Source of the DNA: Acidobacteriota bacterium
GTDB lineage: Bacteria > Acidobacteriota > Terriglobia > Bryobacterales > Bryobacteraceae
Direction of reading: 5' to 3'
Assembly (NCBI GenBank): GCA_016871155.1
Contig: VFZO01000014.1
Location: forward strand, 1-49,291
DNA: 49,291 nt
Shown here: one piece after another, positions 26,048-34,632 of the stretch
Layout of the letters: each line of letters starts with the position of its first letter
How positions within the stretch are numbered: the stretch's first letter is position 1
The notes under the pieces: model-generated
Database searches by the model: none
What the model was told of the DNA's origin: nothing
What the model saw: only the letters and a program-made list of their open reading frames with translations
Made by a program: the position numbers and the translations under genes

Positions 26048-29000
26048 TTGAGAATTCTTGCGATTCTAACCGCTTTGCTATGCGCTCCGTTCGCCTACGC
26101 CCAACAGGTGACGGGCACGGTCACGGGCGCCGTGACCGATACGACCGGCGCAGCAGTACCAGGCGTCGAAGTGAAAATCCTCAACACCGAGACAGGCCTG
26201 GGCCGTTCGGCGACGACGGGCGAAAGCGGCGATTTTCGTTTCCTTGTGCTGCCTCCGGGGATCTACAAACTGGACGTGGCCAAGACCGGGTTTAAGGCCG
26301 CGCGGCGGGACGGAATCGTCGTTGAAGCCGACCGTTCGCTGGCGGTGCCGATTACGCTCGAAGTGGGCGCGGTGACCGAAGTGATCGAAGTCACAGGCGG
26401 CGCGCCGTTGTTGGAGCCGAATACCTCCTCTCTTGGAACCGTCATGGACGCCCGCAAGGTGACCGAGTTGCCGCTCAACGGGCGCAATCCGCTGGGATTG
26501 GCGAATCTGATCCCAACCGTGCGGGGAATTGGTTTCTTCGGTGGACAAGTGCTTTCCAGTTGGCGTCTGGCGGCGATCTCGATTGGCGGCGGACCTCCGT
26601 TGGCGAATGGCTTCCTGGTGGACGGCATTGCCAGCGAAAAGCTGACCATCGCGGGCACGCAGACGTTTTTGACCATTGACGCCACGCAGGAATTCAAGGT
26701 TCTGACTAACAACATGTCGGCGGAATTCGGCCGCACCGCCGGCGGCATCATCTCGATCGTTAGCAAAAGCGGCACGAACGAGTTTCACGGCAACCTTTTC
26801 GAGTTCCTTCGCAACGACAATCTGAACGCAAATGACTTCTTCGCCAACCGCGCCGGACGGAAGGTGGCGCCGCTCGCCTACAACCAGTTCGGCGGCTCGA
26901 TCGGCGGACCGGTGAAGAGGAACAAGATATTTTTCTTTGCGAACTATGAGGCGTTTTTCGAGCGCCGGGCCGGCCAGGCGATTATCACTTCGCCGACGTC
27001 GTTGGAGCGCGGAGGCGATTTCTCGGACACGCGCATGGCCAACGGGCAGTTGATCAACGTTTACGATCCCATCACGACCCGCGCCAATCCGGCGGGCGGC
27101 TTTATTCGAGACACGTTTCCCGGCAACCGGATTCCGGCGAACCGCATCGATCCGGTGGGCCGCAACGCTCTGACGCACTTCCCGCAGCCGAATTTGCCTG
27201 GGGCCGCGAATACACGTGCGCAGAACCTTTTCCTGCAGGGCCCGGCGCCGATTAACCGTCACGCGATCACCGCGAAAGGCGATTGGAACATCACGCCGAC
27301 CCGCCGGCTGGCGGGACGGTACACGTGGGACGATCTGGATTGGAAATTTGCGAAGCTTTGGGCCACGGCTGCCGAGCCGGACGGTCGAAGTGTGTTCATC
27401 CCCCGCAATAGCTCGTCGCTGAACTACACGGACAACCTTTCGCCGACAATCCTGCTCGAAGCGCGCACCGGCTTCAGCCGGGAGCACGAGAATTTCTTCA
27501 CGCCCTCCGAAGGCTTCGATATCGCTTCGCTTGGAATGCCGGAAGCGTTCAAACGGCAGGCATACGTGGGCAAGGGCGCGGCGACGGGACGTTTCCCGAC
27601 TTTTAACGTCGCGGACGCCGCCAATTTCGGCGCGATCGCATCGCGCGGGAGCCCGTCCGTTTCAACTCTCACAAGCGCGGCGCTTACGAAGATCACGGGC
27701 AAGCACACCCTGAAGATGGGCTACGAACACCGTTTTTATGCGGTGAACGACTATGGCCGGGAGTTTTCAGTTGGAACCTATTCCTTCAATCGTGGTTTCA
27801 CGCAGGGGCCGAATCCGCAGCAGGCGTCGCCGAACGCCGGCTTCGGTGTCGCGTCGCTTCTGCTGGGGACACCCGCGTCCGGTTTCGCCCGCTTGCAGAC
27901 CGACGGTACGGCGAGCATGAAGTACCAGGCGCTGTTCGTACAGGAGGATTGGAAGCTCTCGCGCAAGTTTACGCTGAATCTCGGATTGCGGTGGGAGTAC
28001 GAAGCTCCACCCACCGATCGATACAACGTGCTCTCGACGTTCGATCCGGCGGTGACTTCTCCGCTCCGGGTTCCGGGAATGAACCTGGTGGGCGGGTTGA
28101 CGTTCCCCGGCGTCGGCGGCGCCAGCCGGTTCCAGCGCCAACCCAACTACAACGATTACGGCCCGCGCTTCGGTTTTGCCTACCAGATGGCTCCGAAAAC
28201 GGTGGTTCGCGGCGGGTTCGGCCTGATGTATATTCCGATCACCGTTTCGCTCGCTCGCACGGGTTATACGTTCGATACTCCGATGGTCACCAGCATCGAC
28301 GGCGGCTTGACCCCTCAGGACCGGATGAGCAATCCGTTTCCGCAGGGTTTGACGCCGCCGACGGGCGCCAGTCAGGGACTGCTGACGGGCGTTGGCACGG
28401 CAGTCGCCGGTCAGTTGCGTGACGCGCAGCGCGGCTATACCGGGCAGTGGAACTTCACGGTGCAGCACGAGCCTTGGAATAATTGGCTCGTGGAGGCGGC
28501 ATGGGTGGGCAATCGCGGCGTGCGCCTGTTTGCGGACGGACGGAACCTGAATCAGATCTCCGAGGCGAATTTCGCGCTCGGCTCTGCTCTGGGACAGACG
28601 GTCGCGAACCCGTTCCGCGGCATTATCACGTCTGGCCCGCTGAGCGGCGCGACGATCACGCGTCAGCAGAGCCTGCTGCCGTTTCCGCACTTCACCGGCG
28701 TAAACGGCGGATATTCGTTCCTGAACAATTCGATCTACCACGCTCTTGCCATCAAGGTGGAGAAGCGCATGTCCAACGGTCTGTCGTTCCTGATGGCCTA
28801 TACCGGTTCGAAGCTGATCGACGACGGCGCGAACTCCGGGCAGGTGCGGCCGGGCGCGGCTGTGACGACGACGGTGCAAAACTGGAGCAACCTTCGTGCC
28901 GAACGCAGCAAGAGCGCGCAGGACGTTCCGCAGCGCGCCGTACTCAGCGTTCTGTGGGAGATGCCCTTTGCCAAGAACGGTCACGCCGCCTATCGCCTCA

Positions 29001-29446
29001 TTGCGGGCGGCTGGCAGATGAATGCGATCCAGACCATCGAGAGCGGCACGCCGCTCTCCCTGGCAGCGACCGTTGCCGGCGGCGGCAACCGGCCCGACGT
29101 GGTCTCCGGGCAGAAGGCGAAGCTGGACAGCCCGAGTATCGACCGCTGGTTCAACACCGGGGCGTTCTCCAATCCGCTTCCCTTCACGTGGGGCACCGTC
29201 GCCAGGACGCTGCCGGATGTACACACGGACGGTCTCTACAATCTGGATCTGTCGCTCTTTAAGAACTTCCAGATTCGCGAGGGGATGCGCGTTCAGTTCC
29301 GTGCCGAGGCTTACAACCTGACCAATACTCCGACGTTTGGCGAACCCGGACGGGCCATCAACACGGCTACCTTTGGAGTTGTCACGGCGCAAGCCTTCAA
29401 TCCGAAGCCTCGCGAAGTTCAGCTCGCGCTGCGTTTCATTTTCTAG
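26048..29446 (+). CDS. TonB-dependent receptor 2, Oar-like with carboxypeptidase-regulatory domain
   Basis: 1132 residues from TTG 26048. The frame is open for 194 codons upstream, but that part is antisense to the ManD-like gene; the TTG has a strong ribosome binding site and opens a leader, RILAILTALLCAPFAYA, followed by QQVTGTVTGAVTDTTGAAVPG, the regulatory-domain strand. The plug domain has LPLNGRNPLGLANLIPTVRG and FLVDGIASEK; the barrel ends QLALRFIF. It is the outer-membrane gate nearest the sulfatase/lactonase/dehydratase genes and may import their substrate. Its 3' end overlaps the seven-haem cytochrome gene by 11 bp. Confidence 0.92.
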   Translation: MRILAILTALLCAPFAYAQQVTGTVTGAVTDTTGAAVPGVEVKILNTETGLGRSATTGESGDFRFLVLPPGIYKLDVAKTGFKAARRDGIVVEADRSLAVPITLEVGAVTEVIEVTGGAPLLEPNTSSLGTVMDARKVTELPLNGRNPLGLANLIPTVRGIGFFGGQVLSSWRLAAISIGGGPPLANGFLVDGIASEKLTIAGTQTFLTIDATQEFKVLTNNMSAEFGRTAGGIISIVSKSGTNEFHGNLFEFLRNDNLNANDFFANRAGRKVAPLAYNQFGGSIGGPVKRNKIFFFANYEAFFERRAGQAIITSPTSLERGGDFSDTRMANGQLINVYDPITTRANPAGGFIRDTFPGNRIPANRIDPVGRNALTHFPQPNLPGAANTRAQNLFLQGPAPINRHAITAKGDWNITPTRRLAGRYTWDDLDWKFAKLWATAAEPDGRSVFIPRNSSSLNYTDNLSPTILLEARTGFSREHENFFTPSEGFDIASLGMPEAFKRQAYVGKGAATGRFPTFNVADAANFGAIASRGSPSVSTLTSAALTKITGKHTLKMGYEHRFYAVNDYGREFSVGTYSFNRGFTQGPNPQQASPNAGFGVASLLLGTPASGFARLQTDGTASMKYQALFVQEDWKLSRKFTLNLGLRWEYEAPPTDRYNVLSTFDPAVTSPLRVPGMNLVGGLTFPGVGGASRFQRQPNYNDYGPRFGFAYQMAPKTVVRGGFGLMYIPITVSLARTGYTFDTPMVTSIDGGLTPQDRMSNPFPQGLTPPTGASQGLLTGVGTAVAGQLRDAQRGYTGQWNFTVQHEPWNNWLVEAAWVGNRGVRLFADGRNLNQISEANFALGSALGQTVANPFRGIITSGPLSGATITRQQSLLPFPHFTGVNGGYSFLNNSIYHALAIKVEKRMSNGLSFLMAYTGSKLIDDGANSGQVRPGAAVTTTVQNWSNLRAERSKSAQDVPQRAVLSVLWEMPFAKNGHAAYRLIAGGWQMNAIQTIESGTPLSLAATVAGGGNRPDVVSGQKAKLDSPSIDRWFNTGAFSNPLPFTWGTVARTLPDVHTDGLYNLDLSLFKNFQIREGMRVQFRAEAYNLTNTPTFGEPGRAINTATFGVVTAQAFNPKPREVQLALRFIF

Positions 29447-30380
29447 TCCGAGGCTTCAGGTTCGAACCGCCGCTGTAGACGCCGATCCAATGATTGGTGA
29501 ATCGCAGCGGCGGCTCCGGGCTGACTCGCGGCATGTGGCAACCCGCGCAGTTGGAGGGCTTGCATTCCGGCGTTGTCCGGGCGTGGCAATTCCTGCACGC
29601 GGCATCGTAATTCGCGGCGAGCTTCTGGTGCGGGTTGTGGCATGTGGAACAGGTGACATTGCACTTGCTCCGGCTGAGGTATACCGGCTGGTGCCGCACG
29701 TTCCACGCATAATTCCAATCGATACTCGCGGGGTCCGAAGCGGGAGGGCGGTGGCACTTGCCGCAGAATTCGTTCTGCTTCTCGCGCGGCACCAGGACCT
29801 TCGCCATGCCCGCGGAATCGGCATGAGCCGCGCCCGGACCGTGACAGGCTTCGCAGCGGACGCCATTCTCGGAGCGGTTGCCCGTCGTATGGCAGTCGAA
29901 GCAGCCGTCGATGCCGTTGGCAGGGTCCTTCGTCTTGTAGAGCAGGCCGGCCGCCTCGGCAAGACTCTTCGGCTGGAGTTGACGGTGTCCGGGCGTGGGT
30001 CCGAAGTTCTTGAGAGCCTTGTAGTAGCTGAGGTAGTGCTCCAGGTGGTGTTTGTCATCCGCCTTGGAGACGAACGTGACGGCTTGTTCCCCGCTGCCGA
30101 AGGCCCATTCGAGCGGAACGGCCAATACGTCGACGCCGTTGTCAACGCGGGCCGTGAGGCCGTCGAAGCGATAGCGGAACTGGCCGCGCCGCGCCTCGAC
30201 TCCGGCAAACGGCATTTGCAGGCGATGCTGACTTGCCGGCGCCAGCGCGTGGGCGTGCGCCGTCTCCGATTGGGTGGCCAAGTGCTGCGGATGGCATTCG
30301 CCGCAGCGATCGGCGCCGGCGTAGGTCTGCGCCAGCGCGTGTAAAGCCGCCAGCGGGAGCGTAACGGCGCGCAGTCCCAT
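29436..30380 (-). CDS. Seven-haem periplasmic c-type cytochrome
   Basis: 314 residues from ATG 30380; a TTG four codons upstream is less likely. The leader MGLRAVTLPLAALHALAQ is followed by seven CxxCH motifs: CGECH, CFDCH, CEACH, CGKCH, CSTCH, CRNCH and CAGCH. The first haem is well separated from the other six, which cluster in the last half. The arrangement resembles exported multihaem cytochromes of the NrfA/octahaem-like or decahaem electron-transfer groups, but no catalytic Lys-haem (CxxCK) is seen, so it is probably an electron carrier. It is divergent from the DUF1592 gene (33 bp), which also binds haem. Confidence 0.88.
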   Translation of the reverse strand: MGLRAVTLPLAALHALAQTYAGADRCGECHPQHLATQSETAHAHALAPASQHRLQMPFAGVEARRGQFRYRFDGLTARVDNGVDVLAVPLEWAFGSGEQAVTFVSKADDKHHLEHYLSYYKALKNFGPTPGHRQLQPKSLAEAAGLLYKTKDPANGIDGCFDCHTTGNRSENGVRCEACHGPGAAHADSAGMAKVLVPREKQNEFCGKCHRPPASDPASIDWNYAWNVRHQPVYLSRSKCNVTCSTCHNPHQKLAANYDAACRNCHARTTPECKPSNCAGCHMPRVSPEPPLRFTNHWIGVYSGGSNLKPRTRK

Positions 30381-30413
30381 CACGCCTACCAATATAATCG
30401 GTGTAACGAACTC
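30381..30413. promoter_or_regulatory. 33-bp bidirectional promoter region with consensus -10
   Basis: A perfect TATAAT (30393-30398) lies 15 bp before the DUF1592 start codon, with no Shine-Dalgarno between, implying a leader of fewer than ten bases. On the reverse strand the same AT patch reads TATATT, before the cytochrome start. No good -35 box is visible for either direction. Confidence 0.45.
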
Positions 30414-33329
30414 ATGAAGTTTCTTTTTTTGCTGATTCCCGTGGCTTTGCGGGCGGACGATGTGGCGTCGATGGTCCGGCCGTTCGTCTCAACGTACTGT
30501 GTCAGTTGCCACAGCGGCGCGAACGCCGCCGCGCAGTTCGACCTAACGCCCTACGACAGCCTGGCCTCCGTGGTGAAGGATCACGGCCGCTGGCATTTGG
30601 TGGCCGAAAAGTTGAAGTCCGGCGAGATGCCGCCGAAGGGAATGAAACAGCCGCCGGCATCGGAGCGGCAGAAGATGACCGCGTGGGTGGATGGCGTCCT
30701 GCAGGCCGAAGCGCGCCGCAACGCAGGGGATCCGGGGCCGGTGCTAGCGAGACGCCTGAATAACGCCGAGTACAACTACACGATTCGCGACCTGACTGGC
30801 GTGGACATCCGGCCGGCGCGCGAGTTCCCCGTCGACCCGGCGAATCCGGAGGGTTTCGACAACTCCGGCGAATCGCTGTCCATGTCGCCCGCGCTGCTGA
30901 ACAAGTATCTGCAGGCGGCGCGCGAAGTGGCCAACCACATGGTACTGACGCCTGACGGTTTCGACTTCGCGCCGCATCCCACGCTGGTGGAGACGGATCG
31001 CGAGAAATACACGATTCAGCGAATTGTGAATTTCTACGCGGCACAGCCAACCGATTACGCCGATTATTTCGAAGCGGCCTGGCATTTCAAGCGCTCGCCG
31101 GGAAAGACGCTGGCGCAAGTGGCCAGAGAGCGAAACGTGAGTCCCAAGTACCTGCCGCTTGTCTGGAATTATCTGGAGGGTCCCAAGGAACCGGTTGGGC
31201 CTGGCGCGAAGCTGCAGGCACTGTGGCGGGCGCTGCCGGCCAAGCCCGAACGCGCTCATTTCCTGCAGATGCGCGAGTGGGTGGTGCGGGTGCGCCGGCT
31301 CACGGCGAAGCATTATCAGAGTCCGATGGTGCGCGGGTTGAGCGCTACGTCGCAACCGTTGATGAACTATAAGCTGCGGCAGTTCGCGAACAACCGGCGG
31401 GAGTTTGACGAAAACGCGTTGATGGAGGAGGGGCAGCCGCTGCCCGTGATACCGGAGGCGCCCAAACAGGGAACGTTCTTCGCGCCCGGTAATTACGACA
31501 TTGTGGCGCGGCAGGCGCTGGCGAAACTAATCAAAGAGCGGCTGGCGGATCCGGAGCCGTTGAAAGTTCCGGCGGGCAAAAAGCCGGAGTACTCTGCCGC
31601 GTTCGGCCGCTTCGGAAAGGTTTTTCCCGACGCTTTCTACATACGCGAGCGCGGGCGGTTCTTTCCCGACCTTACGCAAGACACCGGGCGGCTCCTTTCC
31701 GCCGGATATCACAACGTGATGGGCTACTTCCGCGATGATCTGCCGCTGCGGGAACTCATTCTGGACGCCAAGCAGATTGCCGAATTGGAGCGGCTGTGGC
31801 TGGAGTTCGACATGATCGCCGATTATACGATCCGCACCTACGTGCAGTACTTCTTTAACCAGAGCGGCGAGATCATGGGCAACGGCCGTGAGTCCGGCAG
31901 TTTTCGCCCTTCGGACAACGAGATCACCGCGGAGGGTATCATAATGGGCCTGCAAGCGGATTACTTGAAGAAGGCCGAGTCGGATCCGGTGAACAGTCCG
32001 CTGGCGATCGAGGCGATCCGGCAGCATTTTCCGATGGTGAACGCAGCGATCCGCGCCGTCGAGAAGGCGCGCGCCGATTCCGAGCCGCTCCATCTGCGGG
32101 CATTGGCCGCGTTCGCGGAGAAGGCCTACCGGCGGCCGTTGTCCGGAGCCGAGGCCGCCGATTTGACGGCCTACTATAAGGACCTGCGCGAGAAGAGCCT
32201 GATGTCTCACGAGGATGCGATGCGCGATTCGATCACCGGCATTCTGATGTCGCCGGAGTTTTGTTATCGCGTCGACACGACGAAGACTTCGAGCGGCAAG
32301 CACCTGCCCTTGACCGATTACGCGCTGGCCAATCGTCTGAGCTACTTTTTGTGGGCCAGCAAGCCGGACGAGGAGTTGTTGCGCGTGGCCTCGGCAGGGC
32401 AGTTAAGCCAGCCGCAGGTGCTGCGGGCACAGGCACGGCGAATGTTGAAAGACGAGCGGACAAGGCGTTTCGCCACCGAATTCGCCGGGCATTGGCTGGA
32501 CTTCCGGCGCTTCGAAGAACACAACGCCGTGGACCGCGGGCGATTTCCGCAGTTCACCGACGAGCTGCGCCAGGCGATGTTTGAGGAGCCGGTGCGATTC
32601 CTGGAAGACGTGGTCCGGAACGATCGAAGCGTGCTCGAACTGCTCTACGGCAAACACACGTTCGTGAACGGACCGTTGGCGAAACATTACGGCATGCCCG
32701 AGGTGAAAGATTGGACTCGCGTGAACGACGCGGCCATCTTTGGACGTGGAGGAATTCTGGCGATGTCGGTCTTTCTGACTAACAACTCGCCCGGGTTGCG
32801 CACCAGTCCCGTGAAGCGCGGTTATTGGGTGGCCCGGCGCGTGCTGGGCGAAGCGATTCCGCCCCCGCCGCCGTCGGTGCCGGAACTGCCTGCCGATGAA
32901 GCGAAGCTCGACTTACCGTTGCGCGATAAGCTGGCGCAACACAGGGCCAACCCGGCGTGTGCCGGTTGCCACGCGCGTTTTGACGGTTTTGGATTGGCCT
33001 TTGAAGGATATGGACCGGCCGGCGAGAAGCGTGACGTGGATCTGGGCGGGCGGCCCGTGGATCCGAAAGCGGAGTTCCCCGGAGGCAAGCAGGGCGCGGG
33101 CCCGGCCGGCGTGCAGGCGTATATCCGGGCGAACCGGGAAAAGGACTTTGTGGAGAACCTGTGCCGTAAGCTGCTGGCCTACAGTTTGGGACGCTCCCTG
33201 ATGCTTTCCGATGAGATTACAATTGAGCGTATGCGGACCCGTTTGGCCGCTAGCGGCTACCGGTTCGGGCCACTGATCGAAACGATCGTGACGAGTCCCC
33301 AGTTCAGCAACAGACGTCGAGGTGATTGA
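30414..33329 (+). CDS. DUF1592/DUF1587/DUF1588/DUF1585/DUF1595 cytochrome-like protein
   Basis: 971 residues with a signal peptide (MKFLFLLIPVALRA). A haem-binding CVSCH sits at 29-33. The domain series known from Planctomycetes and Acidobacteria follows: DUF1587 (about 110-175, RRLNNAEYNYTIRDLTGVDI), an unassigned stretch of nearly 400 residues (about 180-555), DUF1595 (about 559-590, KAYRRPLSGAEAADL), DUF1592 (about 615-745, LANRLSYFLWASKPDEEL), DUF1588 (about 777-880, GILAMSVFLTNNSPGLRTSPVKRG), a second haem motif CAGCH at 849-853 and DUF1585 (about 905-971). The function is unknown. One base after its stop begins the partner DUF1552 gene. Confidence 0.92.
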   Translation: MKFLFLLIPVALRADDVASMVRPFVSTYCVSCHSGANAAAQFDLTPYDSLASVVKDHGRWHLVAEKLKSGEMPPKGMKQPPASERQKMTAWVDGVLQAEARRNAGDPGPVLARRLNNAEYNYTIRDLTGVDIRPAREFPVDPANPEGFDNSGESLSMSPALLNKYLQAAREVANHMVLTPDGFDFAPHPTLVETDREKYTIQRIVNFYAAQPTDYADYFEAAWHFKRSPGKTLAQVARERNVSPKYLPLVWNYLEGPKEPVGPGAKLQALWRALPAKPERAHFLQMREWVVRVRRLTAKHYQSPMVRGLSATSQPLMNYKLRQFANNRREFDENALMEEGQPLPVIPEAPKQGTFFAPGNYDIVARQALAKLIKERLADPEPLKVPAGKKPEYSAAFGRFGKVFPDAFYIRERGRFFPDLTQDTGRLLSAGYHNVMGYFRDDLPLRELILDAKQIAELERLWLEFDMIADYTIRTYVQYFFNQSGEIMGNGRESGSFRPSDNEITAEGIIMGLQADYLKKAESDPVNSPLAIEAIRQHFPMVNAAIRAVEKARADSEPLHLRALAAFAEKAYRRPLSGAEAADLTAYYKDLREKSLMSHEDAMRDSITGILMSPEFCYRVDTTKTSSGKHLPLTDYALANRLSYFLWASKPDEELLRVASAGQLSQPQVLRAQARRMLKDERTRRFATEFAGHWLDFRRFEEHNAVDRGRFPQFTDELRQAMFEEPVRFLEDVVRNDRSVLELLYGKHTFVNGPLAKHYGMPEVKDWTRVNDAAIFGRGGILAMSVFLTNNSPGLRTSPVKRGYWVARRVLGEAIPPPPPSVPELPADEAKLDLPLRDKLAQHRANPACAGCHARFDGFGLAFEGYGPAGEKRDVDLGGRPVDPKAEFPGGKQGAGPAGVQAYIRANREKDFVENLCRKLLAYSLGRSLMLSDEITIERMRTRLAASGYRFGPLIETIVTSPQFSNRRRGD

Positions 33330-33330
33330 G

Positions 33331-34629
33331 ATGCGAAAAATTTCCCGCAGAACCGCACTGCATGGCGCCGGAGTGACGATGGGTCTGCCGTGGCTGGAGT
33401 CGATGGCGCAGGCTGCCACTGTCCAGCCGCCCAAACGGTTCGCCGTGCTGTTCATGGGGAATGGCGTCAACGAACAACAGTGGCATGCGTCCGGCAACGG
33501 CGCGGACATGAAGCTCTCGAAGACCTTGAGCGTGCTGGAACCGATTAAGCACAAGATCAACGTGATCGACGGTCTGTTTCAGAAGCGCGCGACTGGCCAA
33601 GGGATCCATCCGGCCCAGACCGGCGCGATGTTGTCTGGCGCCGCGATTCAGCGCGGGCCTATTCTTCGGTCGGGGATCACGGTCGATCAGATGATCGCGA
33701 ACCACGTGGGGCAGGAGACGGCGCAGCAGAGCCTCGTGCTGGCCTGCGAACAGCCTATGACGGGGTACCACGAGACGAATTTCTCGATGGCCTATAGCTC
33801 GCACATCTCGTGGCAAAGCCCCGACTCACCGGTGCCGAACGAGGTCTATCCGTCGCTGGCCTGGGACAGCCTGTTCGAGAACCGCGGCAGCATTCGGAAT
33901 TTGAGTATTTTGGACCGCGTGAAGGACCGCGCCCAGGCGTTGCAATCGAAAATCTCGTCCACCGACAAGACAAAGCTCGACGAGTACTTCAACTCCGTGC
34001 GCGAGGTGGAGAAGCGCATCGAGTCGACACGCAAGCATAAGGAAACGGCCGACGACAGCGCAAAGGGCAAGAGTCGTCCCGCGTGGACCATGGACCGGCC
34101 CGCGAACGGACTTCCCGGCGACGTGCGGGAGCACGCGCGGCTGATGTGCGACATCATCGCCATCGCCTTCCAGACCGACAAGACCCGCGTGGCGTCGCTG
34201 CTGCTGTGCCGCGATTTGTCGGCGATGTACTATCCGTTCCTGGACGTAAAGGAAGGCCATCACGCAGCCTCCCACAACAACCTAAGCGACGGATATGAAC
34301 GCATCACGCGTTTCCACCTGAGCCAGCTTCTATACCTGGCCCAGAAGCTCGACAAGATGCCCGAGGCAAACGGCACGTCGGTCCTCGACAATTCGGTGTT
34401 GATGTGGACGAACAATTTGTGGTCGGGCCGCAACCACGACAATAAGCGGCTGCCGCTGGTGCTGGCCGGCGGATTGGGCGGCACCCTCAAGACCGGCCGG
34501 ACCCTCGATTACCTGAAGGCCGGCGACGAGAACCGGAAGATGTGCAGCCTGTTCCTGGCGCTGATGGACCGGATGGACGTGAAGGCGTCTCAGTTTGGTG
34601 ACGCCTCCACGCGATTGGCGGATCTGTAA
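33331..34629 (+). CDS. DUF1552 exported protein, partner of DUF1592
   Basis: 432 residues from ATG 33331, one base after the DUF1592 stop; a GTG at 33322 would overlap it. The leader MRKISRRTALHGAGVTMGLPWLESMAQA has the twin-arginine motif, so the protein folds before export. Family signatures are RFAVLFMGNGVNEQQW, GIHPAQTGAMLSG, an EYFNSVREVEKRI helix and the DNSVLMWTNNLWSGRNHDNKRLPLVLAGG segment that resembles the metal-site part of sulfatase/DUF1501-like folds. The function is unknown; in other genomes the gene nearly always follows DUF1592. It stops 3 bp from the convergent TonB receptor 3. Confidence 0.92.
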   Translation: MRKISRRTALHGAGVTMGLPWLESMAQAATVQPPKRFAVLFMGNGVNEQQWHASGNGADMKLSKTLSVLEPIKHKINVIDGLFQKRATGQGIHPAQTGAMLSGAAIQRGPILRSGITVDQMIANHVGQETAQQSLVLACEQPMTGYHETNFSMAYSSHISWQSPDSPVPNEVYPSLAWDSLFENRGSIRNLSILDRVKDRAQALQSKISSTDKTKLDEYFNSVREVEKRIESTRKHKETADDSAKGKSRPAWTMDRPANGLPGDVREHARLMCDIIAIAFQTDKTRVASLLLCRDLSAMYYPFLDVKEGHHAASHNNLSDGYERITRFHLSQLLYLAQKLDKMPEANGTSVLDNSVLMWTNNLWSGRNHDNKRLPLVLAGGLGGTLKTGRTLDYLKAGDENRKMCSLFLALMDRMDVKASQFGDASTRLADL

Positions 34630-34632
34630 GGC

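Noticed and set aside
27767..29392. Long minus-strand open frame (541 codons) inside TonB receptor 2
   Set aside because: Its product is Arg/Ala-rich with no recognisable domain, and the plus strand encodes a clear receptor barrel. It is a consequence of high GC content.
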